Assembly (NCBI GenBank): GCA_900491605.1
Contig: UESW01005040.1
Location: 126,242-190,241 of the forward strand
Length of the DNA stretch: 64,000 nt
Source of the DNA: Calamus simplicifolius
Taxonomy: Eukaryota > Streptophyta > Magnoliopsida > Arecales > Arecaceae
Reading direction: 5' to 3'
Shown: positions 20,967 through 32,699 of the stretch, one piece after another
Layout of the letters: each line of letters starts with the position of its first letter
How positions within the stretch are numbered: position 1 is the first letter of the stretch
Notes under the pieces: model-generated
What the model saw: the letters and a program-made list of their open reading frames with translations, nothing else
Told to the model about the DNA's origin: nothing
Databases searched by the model: none
Position numbers and translations under genes: made by a program

Positions 20967-22798
20967 TCTCTAAAGCCCCGGCCAAGACCGGAGTGCATAA
21001 ACCTTGGCCAAATTCAAGGAATATGTTCTACTATTAAGAATCCTGGCCAAAGCCGAGGAGCTTTTCCCACTATCAAAGCCCCAGCTTAAAAGCCGAAATG
21101 CATGTCTCGTTATCACAAATCCCAACCAAACCAAGCAATCTCTAAAGTTCCATCCGGATTCGGGCAGCTTATAAGCCCCGACCAGGTCGGGTAGCGCAAA
21201 ATCCTCGGCCAAGACCAAGCGATATCTCCGCGCCTTAGCCTACGCCAAGTAAGATACTATCTGAAAACTCGGACGAGCCGAGCAACTTCTTAAACATCCC
21301 AAGACGATGTTAGCGCCTCGCGATACTTCAGTAGAGGTGAAGGACCTCCCTCTACTCAAAAGAGACATACGAGCTCTCTTTTCGAAGAAACACCTGTTTC
21401 GTTCTACAAACAAAACCATGTTAACCACGTGAATCCGCAAGACCGCCCATGTCTCCCTTCAACTCGAACAAGAACAAACAATCTCCCCTACTGAGGACCG
21501 AGCTGCGATTTTGGCAAAAGACAAAGCGGCGAGAACGCTGCCAAAGTATGCTACGACACGGGAGCAACAACTCTCGGCACAAAAAGAAACATGAGCTAGG
21601 AGAAAGGACAAAACTTTCTTTATTTCATTACCAGTGAAACGAATTACAACCACCTAAGATGCATTACAAGTGCACTAAAGCACAGGAAATAAAAATGAGT
21701 GCATGGTTCGGCCAAACTGCTCCAAGCCAGCTTTGGTGAATAATGACATTTCGGTGTCTGGCCCAAGAAATCAGACAAACCACGAACCAGTCAGCTCGCC
21801 CTGATAAGTGGCAAGGCCGACCTTCCACGGTCCCTCCGGATGAACTAAGAGATCCAAAAGGAGGCATGACCCGTGGGTGCTGATTCTGAGGAATCGGGCG
21901 ATCTAACCAGCTCCCCTCAGGTGGGATGCTGGGCTGCAGGCCACTGCTCGATTGGGAGTGCTAGGGGACCATCAGCCCCGCGTTGCTCCCAGATTCTCCT
22001 TCCCGTGGCAAGGATTTCCCTCAGAGAAGGGACGAGAATCAAGACCGACAGAGAAGGAGGGCTTCGTGCATGCTACGGGGGTCTCGATACACTTTCTACC
22101 CCGCACCCCCCATAGCGAGCCACAAAGGACGCACTGGAAGCGCATATGTGCGCTCTCCATGCGATCTCTGCGAACCTCCTGTGCGCTCTCCATACGATCT
22201 CCGAAACTCCTCTTTTGAGGACGAGCCACTCTCCAGCGGCTCCTTCATCACCCTAGCTATCCGAAGGACGACGACTTGCAAAAGGAAAGCTCCGTCCTCC
22301 CACTCTAAGCCCCAGAGAGATAGGCATCATGTAAACCTTCATAATTCACAGAGAAGAAAACTCTGGATGGCCCAACACAGCCCTCTTTCCCCTTTTTATA
22401 GGCGAAGATGAACCGAGAGCAGCTATCAGAGCTGAAAGCCCCGAGATTCAAAACATCCAATCCATGCCACCACATGGCATCCTGGGATAAGAGCGGCGCC
22501 CTTCGTTGTGCGCCAAGCTCGTCACCTGAACCGTGACGCATGCCAAAATATTTTCTCTGATCCCGGATCATGAGCTTTAAATGCAAAAAATCTGATCTTA
22601 CAAATACTGGCAGACCTGGGAGATCGCCCGGCGAAAATGATATCCTCCGATAGAAAATAAGCGCTTACATCGTACGCCAAAGCGACCTGCGTTGGGAAAG
22701 ATCGATACAGTAAAGGTCCCTCGGAAAGTGCTAGGGCGACCTTTTGCCAGCTGCAGAGCCATACTATTTACTTTGGCAAAACGGAGATCGACCTACCG
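20967..22798 (+). other. Gypsy 3' non-coding spacer
   Basis: GC-rich DNA between two repeat arrays. Degenerate relatives of the CTCGGC unit continue to about 21290 (for example CCTCGGCCAAGACCAAG). No gene or conserved motif is recognised; open frames here are short and unlike known families. A CTTTTTATAGGCGAAG sequence at 22391 looks TATA-like but has no supported transcript. Confidence 0.5.
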
Positions 22799-22802
22799 CA
22801 TT

Positions 22803-23205
22803 TCTCGGCCCTAGCCGAGCTATTTCTTCCCTCGGCCCTAGCCGAGCTATTTCGTTTCTCGGTCCTAGCCGAGCTATTTCTTCCCTCGGCCCTAGCCGAG
22901 CTATTTCATTTCTCGGCCCTAGCCGAGCTATTTCATTTCTTGGCCCTAGCCAAGCTATTTCTTCCCTCGGCCCTAGCCGAGCTATTTCATTCCCTCAGCC
23001 TTAGCCGAGCTATTTCGTTTCTTGGCCCTAGCCGAGCTATTTCTTCCCTCGGCCCTAGCCGAGCTATTTCATTTCTTGGCCCTAGCCGAGTTATTTCATT
23101 TCTCGGCCCTAGCCGAGCTATTTCATCCTTCGGCCCTAGCCGAACCATTGCGTCATTCGGCCCTAGCCGAACCATTGCGTCATTCGGCCTAAGCCAAACT
23201 GAATC
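22803..23205 (+). repeat. 27-bp tandem array with CTCGGC-CCTA-GCCGAG hairpins
   Basis: About 15 copies of CTCGGCCCTAGCCGAGCTATTTC plus TTCC or ATTT. Core starts at 22804, 22831 and 22858 give a 27-bp period. The stem is the same six bases as in the 20569 array, but loop and spacer differ. The last copies become CTTCGGCCCTAGCCGAACCATTGCGTC. Confidence 0.93.
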
Positions 23206-23433
23206 GTCTCTCAACCTCCTTTTGTACCGAGCTGTGTTGTCTCTCGGCTCCTTCGACGAGGCTATCCCTATGCCTTGGCCTCGACCAAGATGTTCCCTCA
23301 AATTCGAGCCAAAAAACCAACCAAGCGGCGCAAATAAGCCATAGGTTGCTCGCGGTTGGGATAAAACTTAAGACGAGAAATCATCCGAGAAAGGCAAACA
23401 AACAAAACAACTGATCCGTTTACTAATTTCCGG

Positions 23434-26400
23434 TCAAACTACAAAAGAAAAGAAACAGAAAATACATGTGGAGGCCCTCAAGGGATCAAGGTTGGGATCA
23501 GACCCTGCGCCTCCTGCAGCGGTATCAACAGGGGCGTCGCTTGGCTCCCCCTTTTCGATGGTGTCCCGCCGAGATACCTCGGCCGTAGTGTCAACGCCCA
23601 GGACAGCTTCGAGATCGACGTCTGAGATCTCCTCATACTTGTCCTCCTCGGCCCTCGGGGTGCGGGTCTCATAACATTCGGCTTCCAAACATGACAAGTC
23701 CATGTCGAAATAAGCTTGGGTGATCTTAGCTCGCGCCTCCTCTTTGCCGAACCAGAATGTATCGGCACATGCCGCCCTGCGTTCCTCGGCAAACTGGGTG
23801 GAGCTCTTATATTCCTCCACCACTGAAGAGGCCCGCGTGTTTGCCTTGGCCAGTTGTTTCTCCAACTCAGAAATCCTTCGGTGCCTCGAAGCCGCCTCCT
23901 CTCCAAAGGCCGTCAACCGCTCCTGGAACTCCAGACTCATCTTGTTTACCTGCAGACAAAAAGCCGAGTAAGACGAAGGGCGAAAGGCCAAAACAGACAG
24001 GACAGGAAACACCCTACCTGTTCGTCCCGCCGAGCTAGTTCATTGCCCAGCACTTGAACCCTATTGAGAGCCTTCGATTGAGCCGATTGATTTTGATGAA
24101 GACTCTCTTTGAGTTCATCAACCCGGGACTGTCTGTCCCCAATCTCCTGGTGAGCGTAGTCGAGCTCGTCAGAGAGCCGAGCAACTCGCTCATCTGACCG
24201 TTTTAGCCGATCCTTCATTTCGGCAAGTTCTCTGTCCAAATGGGTGAGCTGGTCCTGCTGCCGCCGACACTTGAGCTCCTCCTCCTCGAGCCTCTTATCC
24301 CAGTTGCTTTTATCTTCAGCGTGGCTGGCTTTCAGCTGGTCCCATCTCTTATCGAAAAACCGCTGCATGGCCTTGACCTTGTCCTCGTGCTCCGCTCTAG
24401 TCTGGGATAATTCCAAACTAGCCTTGTCGGATTGCTCACGAAAGCCTTGAAGCTCATTGACCTGCATTGTGAGTTGAGAGGCTCTTTCTCTCTCAGCTGT
24501 AAAGACCTTACGAGTCTCCTCGAGCTCCCTTTGGGAGACCACCAAGGCTCGAGAAAGACTGGCTATTGAATCCACCCTCTCCTTGAGGTGATCGACTTCT
24601 TTATGGGCCCGAGCCCAAGCTCCGATAGCCAGATGCAAATGCCATTTCAACGCCCTCATGATCAAGGTATTCTGCGAAAAGGATCACACATATGAGAACA
24701 CAGTCGAACTAACTGACCGAAAACCCTGCTTCAGTGTGATGACTTACCCGAGACGCATAATCTGAGGCAATCCTCGTGAGGGCAAGGTTATCAATCTCGG
24801 TGAGAAGGAAAGCTTCGTTCGGCACTCCAGTGTGCCTAAAGGCGACCTCGACAAGATCCTCGGATCATTCCCCTCCACCGAGGAACTCTCTCCCTCTTGG
24901 AACACAGACCGCATCAAAGCGGAGAACATGACACTTACCTCCGGATCGCGTGAGTGGAAATCTACACTTAGGGAGCCAACTTGGGAACCCGCGGCCCCTG
25001 AGGCCCTCGTCCGGCCAACCTCCTCCACCAAAGCCCTCATTTGAGAGGCCTCAGGCATCTCAGCTCCGGCAAGGGGAGCCCAAACCCGGACATCCCCTTC
25101 GCTCAGCGGCTCCCCTCCTCCTCCTCCTCCTTCTTCTTCTTCTGCTTCTGCTTCTTCGGATGTTTCTCTGCCCCCGGCAGACTCCTCTTGGACCTCAGTT
25201 TCTCTTGGGGCCTCCGGTGCCTCAGCAGAAGGCCTTTCGCCAGAAGATGCCCCGTGAGGTTCGGTCGCTAGTTTGACTGGTTTAGTTGCCCCTTCATCCT
25301 CCGCCGACTCTCCCACGAGCAACCTGGGCTGAACTTCGGCAACCACGACCATTCTCCCATCTCGATTGAAGCGGAGACCATTCCCGCCTCCGCCTGCAAC
25401 TTCTTCGGACCATCGGCCTCCAATGGGGGGGATCGGGCAACCCCGGCCATGGGGGTCTCCGAGTGAACTGACGTCGCACCCTCGCCATCATCTGACAAAA
25501 CGCCAATAGGTGAGGAGAAAATTTTGGCAGCCTCCTCCGAAACCCCCGCGGTGTCTTAATCTCTCCCCACTGACAGACCTTCCTCTGCCACCAAAGGACC
25601 GTGCACCACCGAAACCACGATACTTCCATCCCGTGGCGACGAGGAACGGTGGTCATCACCATCTCTCCTGGTCCCCCCAGGACGGGGACCAGAAGGGCGA
25701 GGCCTTTTCTCAGCCCTATACTTACTGCTGGAGCCGGACCTCCTACGACGCTTGCCCAATTCCTTTCTCACCTGATTTACGAACGCCGACCTTTCAGCTG
25801 CAGGAGCAATGCAACTCGCCCGTTAGCTCACACAAAAATCGAAGCTAAAATCACATTAACCTATTGGCTACAAAATAATGCTTACCACGAGGATCCATAG
25901 GACTCAACCCAGCCGCGAAGAGAGCGTCCTCTGATAGAAGGGCGCTGGTTGGAAGCACTCGACCGTTGCGTAATACGATCAAATCCCTCTTCTCCTGCTC
26001 GGATAACTCCGGGTGCACCTCTGGATCCTTTACATATCGCCCCCACACCCGGAGGAAATCCGAGCCAATATTCCCTTCGACTATAAAGAATCACGATTTT
26101 CACTCTTTTATCGACGATGGATTGTCTGAAATCATCTTGAAGGACCTCCGAGGACCAATGTAGGGCCACTCGGAAGTCCTCCCAGAAACCAAATTATAAC
26201 ACACCTTGAACATTAGGAGAGTCGCGGTTACCCCAACGCGATTGCACAGCGAGATGAATCCAATAAGGTTGCACCAGCTATTGGGAGCCACCATGGTAAA
26301 GCATATGTTGTAGAACCTCATCACCTCCTGCACCAGCGATGAAGAAGAAACCTGAGGCCTGCCCTCAAACTTTCCTCATAACAGAATGCTTTGTCCCCTA

Positions 26401-26530
26401 ATTCGAATGTCACCCTGTCATCAGCCGTCGGGAGCAACAGGGTAACATCCTGAAGAATCTTGTATAGGTGGTGTATTCGTTCTAGATCCGCCAGAGTCAC
26501 CTTCGAAGCCTGATCACTGGGACTCACCAT
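23434..26530 (-). pseudogene. Antisense accessory gene of the Tat gypsy element, spliced, coiled-coil protein
   Basis: Minus strand; ATG at 26530, stop at 23434. Four exons fit: 26530-25886, 25797-24748, 24671-24018, 23949-23434. All three introns have GT-AG ends (donors GTAAGC, GTAAGT, GTAGGG), and the exon 1-2 join preserves the frame (DPR then AERSAFV). The N-terminal domain (LADLERIHHLYKI, VMRFYNIC, LIGFISLCNRVGVT, GRYVKDPEVHPELSEQE) resembles the 'putative gypsy type transposon' family, from memory. A Ser/Glu-rich middle and a long coiled coil (about residues 570-800; many heptads such as RELEETRKVF and DELDYAHQEIGDRQ) follow. One frame break lies near 26330. It runs against the element's own transcript, between pol and the 3' LTR. 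Tat elements are known to carry such antisense genes. Function unknown. Confidence 0.78.
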
Positions 26531-26920
26531 ACTTTCAATCAAAAGAGGCGCTGAACGGGGTCGCAAAGGAAATAGAAGAACGAAATCTTTCGAGGAAAAA
26601 ATGAAAGAGCTCTACGAATGGGGAGGGCGCAGCTTCAACTCCGTTTTCTCCAAAAGAAACTGCCTCAGGGAGAAGATAAGGCGTCTCAACCAAGACATCC
26701 AGAACCGCCGCTGTAGGCACCGTGAAGATCGAGATTTTGTGCGTGGCACTTCCCCAACCGTCGCTTTCGCTCCTAAGAAACGATGGATTCACCTCGAGAA
26801 GGCAAGACGGCCATGCAGCATTAATTAGGGCATCATTGCGTGGGCTATCAAATCCACATCCCCCCATTCGGATCGCGCCACCTAGGTCTATACTCCCTAT
26901 GCCCGAACCTATGCTTCAAA

Positions 26921-26937
26921 CTAGGGAGTGGGGGGCA
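26921..26937 (+). other. Polypurine tract of the gypsy element
   Basis: AGGGAGTGGGGGGCA lies immediately before the TGTTGAGG start of the 3' LTR, the position of the plus-strand primer. Confidence 0.8.
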
Positions 26938-26939
26938 TG

Positions 26940-28074
26940 TGTTGAGGGGTAAAATCACCATTGCATTGATAACCATGCGAAGGGGCTAAGATCAGCCCTG
27001 GCCCCCACCTGCTACACTGCGCCCACAAAAAATGAGCTAACTAGTATGATTCGGCGGATCGAGCAACCCATAGCTCGGTTTCCCGAGCGATCCATAGCTC
27101 GGCTCCCCCGAGTAACCCATAGCTCGGTTTCTTCAAGCAATCCATGGCTCGGCTTCCTCGAGCAACCCATAGCTCGGCTCCCCCGAGCGATCCATAGCTC
27201 GGCTCCCCGAGCGATCCATAGCTCGGCTCCCTCGAGCAACCCATGGCTCGGCTTCTCCGAGCAATCCATAGCTCGACATGCACCTTCGCGGAATGAAACT
27301 GTTTTCACGACCGGCTTATTTCTTTTGTCATATCTCAGCCGCCCTCGTGCCTCTGCTGCTCGAGCCATGCTTACGCCCCAGCAGCGCAAACTATCTGTGC
27401 ATTTCGACCATCAAGGCCAGGTCGTCCCTCGATCGTCTGAACCAAGCCTTTCGCACCCCCGCGGAACCTGGCGCGGGAGAGCCCAAGTCTAGTGTAATAG
27501 AATCCCAAACGATGAATCATACCGAGGTGTGGCCTAGGATCTGCAATAACGGCCTAGGACCTACGCAGTCATCGGATCTCGGCCATCAGAGAGCTCTCCC
27601 AGCTGTCGATCTTTCAACGGACAAGATACGGATCTCACCGGCCTCACAACAGCTTGATTCGAATCATCTCCGTATCCCAACAACCTTTGAACCTTCCAGA
27701 AGGCGCTCAAGATTCAGGTGTTTGCTTATAAATAAGACATTCCCAGATTCTCTCAGGTATGCGCAAGCTCCCGTACACAACTCCTGGCTCAGTCTCAACA
27801 TCACTCTCTCTTTCACTGCTCCCCCTTCTCCTTTCCGCCATTGGCGCTCCGCACAAGCTCCCGATAGGCCACCCCTAGAGGGACTCCCCAAAGAGATCCT
27901 TCTCCTCTTTTTTGTTGATCGTCGATCCCCACTGACTTGAGCGTCGAAGGGTCTTCCACGGAGGGCCACCCCCAACGCCTCTCGCATGAAGACTTCTTTG
28001 CAGGTCCGCCCAGGAGAAAGCCCGATCAGGAGACCGATTGCGCCCGAGTCGGACGACAGATTCCGGCGGCAACA
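26940..28074 (+). repeat. Gypsy 3' LTR
   Basis: Starts TGTTGAGGGGTAAAATC after the polypurine tract and ends GGCGGCAACA, so the ends form a 5-bp inverted repeat (TGTTG/CAACA). At 28075 the CACTA transposase reading begins, which fixes the right edge. The bases after it are AATGT; the partner duplication would be off the window. A start at 26938 (TGTGTTG) is possible. Confidence 0.85.
27069..27272 (+). repeat. 24-25-bp tandem array with GCTCGG...CCGAGC hairpins inside the gypsy LTR
   Basis: About nine units of CCATAGCTCGG(CTCCCC)CGAGCGAT or close variants, with core starts at 27071, 27095 and 27120. The stem GCTCGG/CCGAGC overlaps the CTCGG/CCGAG stem of the arrays at 20569 and 22803, but spacer and loop are different. 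Confidence 0.88.
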
Positions 28075-28078
28075 AATG

Positions 28079-30715
28079 TAATAATGTGCTGCATTATACT
28101 CCACATCGCTTAATTGTCTTAACTTCTGCCTCCCAAATGAATGGCCGATACTTTTAAATATTGATATTCTAGGTTCTCCTTCGTCCACACATATGTCATC
28201 GTTACGACCAAGATTGCGGGTCCTCGTATGAACGTGACCCTCAAAGTAATGCGAGGCAAAAGCTGAAACTTCTTCAACCAAGTGTGCATTGCATATAGAA
28301 CCTTCAACCCTTGCCTTATTCCGCACATTATTTTTTAACTTCTTAAGATACCTATATGTAAAGTTAAAATATAAATAAACCAACTTCCTCGCATAAATAA
28401 AATAATATTTGAAATGTCAACATGTATTACTGATTTGGGTGTTTACCTCTCGAAAGGATACATCCAGCGATACTGCACGGAACCAGCTATACGTGCTTCG
28501 TATGGCAAGTGAACCAGAAAATGCTCCATTGAGTCAAAAAAACTTGAAGGAAATATTCGCTCTAGCTTGCATAAAATAATTGGAATTTCCTCCTCAAGCC
28601 TTTCCATGGATGCAGAAGTAATGACTATGGCAGATAACTCTTTAAAGAACAAGCTTAGCTCTGTCAATGCCTTCCACACATGTTGCGAAAGCAACTCACA
28701 AAAAGCTATGGGCAATAACCGTTACATGAAAACATGACAATCATGACTCTTCATGCCAAACAACTTGAGCTTATGCATGTCCATACACCTACCGATATTG
28801 AAGCATAATCATCAGGAAATTTTAATCCTCTAATCCAGTTACATAAAACTTCTCATAGATTTTTGTCAAGAGTGTAATAGGCTTTAGGATAGGTCCCGTC
28901 AGCATTCCTTCTCAAATCACCTCTTTTGCAATAATGATTAAGTTCTTCTCTCGACTTTGCAGTGTCTTTGATTTTTTCGGGATGTTTAATACCGTGTTAA
29001 ATATGTTATCAAAGAAATTTTTCTCAATATGCATAACATCCAAGTTGTGCCGGATGAGATTTGTGCTCCAATACGGCAAATCCCAAAAAATGCTCAGCTT
29101 CTTCCAGTTATGTTCTTTACATATACGGCCATTTATTCTATCTACATCTGGTTCCCAAGCATACCTCAACCCCAAATGCTCTATAGTATCAAATATATAT
29201 GTGCCGGACCTAACCGGTTCGGCGAATTTTGTGACTGCTTTGTTCTTCTGGAAGGCAATCAAGTTCCGCCTATAAGGATGATTCGAATGCAAGAACTTTC
29301 TATGATTATCAAACCATGATTGCTTACCATTCTTCTGCAATGTAAATGCATCTGAATCATACATGCAATGAGGGCATGCCAGACGCCCAGAAGTGCTCCA
29401 ACCGACAACATTGCATATGCCAGAAAGTCACTGATTGTCCACATCAAAGCAGCCCTCATGATGAAATTTTGTATTATAGAAATGTCATAGGCTATGACTC
29501 CTATTTCCCACATCATTTTCAATTTAGCTACCAGTAGTTGTAAGAAAACATCAATCTTCTCTTTTGGATTTGATGGTCCTGGAACCAAAACTGTCAAAAA
29601 CATTGCAGTATCTTTCATGCACTTCCACGATGGAAGATTATATACAGTCAGTATTACAGGCCAACATGAATATTGTTGCCCCGCTTGACCAAACGGTTGA
29701 AGCCATCAGTACAAAGACCTGATCTAACATTTCTTATTTCTTCTACGAAATTAGGATGATTTTCATTGAAATGCTTCCAAGCTTTTGAATCAGATGGATG
29801 TCGCATTTTATCTTCTTTAGATTCATGTTCACCATGCCATCTCATATCAGTAGTTGTAGCCTCAGATTTGTCTAATCTCTGGAGGTGTGGAGTAAGAGGG
29901 AAGTAATGCATCCTCTTGTAAGGCACACTTTTCCTCCTACTTGTACTAGCTCCCCCTTCGCCATTTTTGTACCTCGATTGCCCGCAAATCTTACACCATC
30001 TCAGCTCTAAGTCTTCACCCCCAATATATCATACAATTGTTCAAGCAACAATCGATCTTATTAACTGGGAGCCCAAGGCCACAATAACTTCTTCGTGAGT
30101 AGAAACTGTCTGCTATAACATTATGATTTGGCAAAACTTCCTTCATTAACCCAGCTATAGCATTGAATGCCTTTTCTGATAATCGATGTTCGCCTTAATA
30201 TTCAACAACCGAGCAGCCATAGACAATTGGGAATGACTCTCACAACCAGGATACAATTCTTGATTTGCAGAACACAACATATCATAAAATTATTGTGCAT
30301 CTGGATTTGGTTCTTCCATAAATATATTCTGGTTGAATTCGTTACCCGATGCATTCATCATCATTTCTTCATATGTGTTTAAATTCACAAATGGTTCATC
30401 AATGGGATTTGACACTTCTTGGCTAGTGACAGCTGCAAACATTTCCTCAGTTTCACTATGACAGTTCCAAACATCGTACCCAGGAACAAATCCCTTTTTA
30501 CACAAGTGCACCTTCACAGTTTCAACATCTCTATAGGCTTTATTCTGACACTTGCGTAAGTTGCAGGGGCACCTGATCCTAGGCCCATCCATCCATTCGG
30601 GTTAACTACATACAAATGCTATAAATTCTTCCAATCCATTCAGAAAATCTGGATTAAGCAATCCATCTTTCAACCTTACATACATCCACGAGCGAGCCCC
30701 GCTTATTTTTGACCA
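28079..30715 (-). pseudogene. TNP2-type CACTA transposase
   Basis: Minus strand. The N-terminal transposase-associated region carries SWMYVRLKDG, CPCNLRKC and a short HLCKKGF...W motif (30715-30450). The TNP2 core follows: ANQELYPGCESHS, KVPYKRMHYFPLTPHLQRL, VLVPGPSNPKEKIDVF, GRLACPHC, and NLDVMHIEKNFFDNI near 29010-29050, with the Asp and Glu of the DDE-type core. The DUF4218-like part is split by an intron at 28352-28446 (GTAAAC ... TATAG) that keeps the frame (PFER to YLKKLK). Then NAAHYYI runs up to 28079 and the gene is cut by the gypsy LTR. Several frame breaks and stops (about 30150, 29640, 28730-28900) mark it as decayed. Role: binds the element ends and moves them. Confidence 0.88.
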
Positions 30716-31974
30716 ACTTATACAATTCCTGGTAAACCATTAAAGGAGATAACAATTTAATTTTGCATTAGTCATTATAGCAATAGATTAATTCTTTTAC
30801 GCATCTAAGCTAAATAACAAATATTGTGCCTCTTTAATTATACCAATAAATCAAGGTCGGGCCATGGCTAGGATCCTTGACGTGCTATCCAGGACCGAGG
30901 CCCAGGACCGGGGTCCGTTCAATCATTAGACTTCACAAGTAAGCAAGTGTCCTAAATGAATTCCACTTTCACTCCACTAGGACTTAGGTAAGGCCATATC
31001 CCATTTAAGATTATTTTATGCGATATTTATTCTGCTCAAAATTATCATCGTTACGTTGAAATTTCGGCATCAATTTCCCTTATGTTCTCCTAAATGTGTA
31101 GCTTATATGCCACACTAGGAGAACATATGAGGATATACAAACTGCAATCTCAACTAACGTGACAAATAGCAGACAAACATATCGTAAAAAATAATCTCAA
31201 ACTGTCCACTAGGATAATTTGAGAATTTGCAAGACTAAGTCTTACAAAGTCTCAAACGGGTCTAAAGGTTATAGTGTTGTGAGAAATAATATGAAAAATC
31301 AAAGAACGAACTTGACATAGTATGTATGTCATTTGGATTTACTTTAGATAAGTAAAAATGGATTCAACCTGGCCTAAACTAAATGAGTTCACTATATCAG
31401 TACTTGAATCTGAGTTCACTATTTAAATTTAATATTCTTGCATTAAATTTAGTTCTAAATGAGCTATATCATTTTTCCTTCATGATATCGAATTTATTTT
31501 GATTGGTTGGTTTAGAATTTGAGGAATTATATCAAATTATGGTATGCTATATCAAATTTCTTTCAATTGAAGAAAATAAATATTCTAAATTTTTTTCTAA
31601 TTTGCTAAGAAAATGATTATGATAATATTTAAAACTAAATATTTAAAATTTTCTAAGCCAAAATATAACAGGTAATAAAGAAATATAATTCATTAAAAAT
31701 TTAATCATCTAAACTATCAAAACTATATAAATTGCATGATAAGCATTCTAATAATAATATATCATGAACAATATTTCAAGAAATAAACAGATTCAATAAC
31801 ACAAGACATTTATAAATCTAAATATATAAATTTTAAATATATCAAATATTATGCAAATATCAAATTATGCATTACAAGATTATAGATTACATGCAAATTT
31901 CTCTAATATTACATGTAAAATTGAGTTCATAAACATAAATAAAGTAAAGAAACAAAAATTTAAAAAGACCCCAC
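30716..31974 (-). other. AT-rich interior of CACTA-1 upstream of the transposase exons
   Basis: Between the first recognisable transposase exon and the GC-rich minisatellite the sequence is AT-rich and without convincing reading frames. It probably is intron or untranslated DNA of the transposon gene. Nothing else recognised. Confidence 0.5.
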
Positions 31975-32480
31975 CCTGCATTTTTTTAAAAAATGGGGGC
32001 CTGGCCACCACCACCGGCCACGGCCGCCACCGTGGCCATGGCCTCAAGGGTGGGGGAAAAATCCCATCCTGACATTTTTTTTAAAAAAAATGGTGGCCTG
32101 GCCACCGTGGCTAGGCCACCGCCGGCCACCACCGCCGCCGTGGCCGTGGCCTCAGGGATGGGGCAAAACCCCTCCCCGAATTTTTTTTAAAAAAAATACG
32201 GTGGCCTGGCCACGACCGCCCGACGCCTCAGGGGTGGGGGAAAAACCCCACCCCGACAATTTTTTTTTTAAACGGTGGCCTGGCCACCGTAGCCAGGCCA
32301 CCGCCGGCCACGGCCACCGCCGGCCACGGCCACCGCCGTGGCCGGCGCCTCAGGGGTGGGGGAAAAACCCCACCCCGACAATTTTTTTTTAAAACGGTGC
32401 CCTGGCCACCGCCGGCCATGACCGCGGCCGTGGCCTGAGATGACGGCCACGGCCGCTGCCGTAGCCGTGGCCTCAAGGAA
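31975..32480 (-). repeat. GC-rich minisatellite with AAAAACCCCACCCCGACA linkers, in CACTA-1
   Basis: About five units. Each has a GGTGGCCTGGCCAC core, GCCGGCCACGGCC runs, CCTCAGGGGTGGGG, and an A/T homopolymer linker (TTTTTTTTAAAA). Units start near 31996, 32092, 32200, 32275 and 32394. The inverted pair GGGGTGGGG...CCCCACCCC makes hairpins possible. Open frames across it are a by-product of the repeat. Confidence 0.85.
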
Positions 32481-32496
32481 ACGGGAGGACGGGGGG

Positions 32497-32497
<1 letters not shown>

Positions 32498-32543
<46 letters not shown>
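32498..32543. repeat. 46-base G homopolymer
   Basis: An unbroken run of 46 G directly after GGACGGGGGGC. On the minus strand it is a C-run 5 bases after the GTAAG donor of the candidate exon. The exact length is unlikely to be reliable in a draft assembly. Confidence 0.85.
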
Positions 32544-32548
32544 CTTAC

Positions 32549-32679
32549 CTCGGTAGATAGGGGATGCCGTCGAGGGGGGGGCTGCTGCCGGTGGTTCCTA
32601 GCGTCGGGGGAGAGGGCGGGGGGAGCCGGATGAGGGGACGGCGGCGGGTTAGGGTTAGCAGAGGAAGAAGAAGAGGCAT
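32549..32679 (-). other. Candidate first exon of the CACTA-1 gene
   Basis: On the minus strand an ATG at 32679 opens a 131-base frame rich in Leu, Pro and Arg that ends at a strong donor (CCGAG then GTAAGC). It sits just inside the subterminal repeats, where CACTA genes usually start. No acceptor partner can be proved. It may be untranslated. Confidence 0.4.
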
Positions 32680-32699
32680 GGGGGGGCTGGGCGCGACTA

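Larger units (their letters stand above)
1..28074 (+). mobile_element. Tat-lineage Ty3/gypsy LTR retrotransposon, 5' end off window, carrying two nested copia insertions
   Basis: Gag, protease, RT, RNase H, a second RNase H, integrase and a 3' LTR follow in gypsy order on the plus strand. The coding sense is interrupted at 1138-11419 and 14659-20369 by complete copia insertions. Across the first one the reading passes in frame (gypsy codons resume at 11420), and pol ends at 20418 after the second. The extra RNase H, the long region between pol and the LTR, and the antisense accessory gene are traits of the Tat lineage. The 3' LTR ends at 28074, where a CACTA transposase reading frame starts abruptly, so the gypsy element inserted into that transposon. 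Its own 5' LTR must lie left of the window. Many stops and frame breaks show it is not intact as assembled. Confidence 0.9.

Noticed and set aside
20496..20985. Long open frames on the minus strand reading repeated Ala/Arg/Gly/Phe-rich units
   Set aside because: They are translations of the 31-bp array; period 31 shifts the frame every unit and no start or gene context supports them.
22803..23205. CRISPR-like array of regularly spaced repeats
   Set aside because: Spacers are near-identical and 4-bp variable; this is a plant retrotransposon minisatellite with hairpin units.
1..28074. GC-rich stretches as possible bacterial contamination
   Set aside because: The GC-rich DNA is gypsy pol and its 3' repeats with plant-type nested insertions and splice sites.
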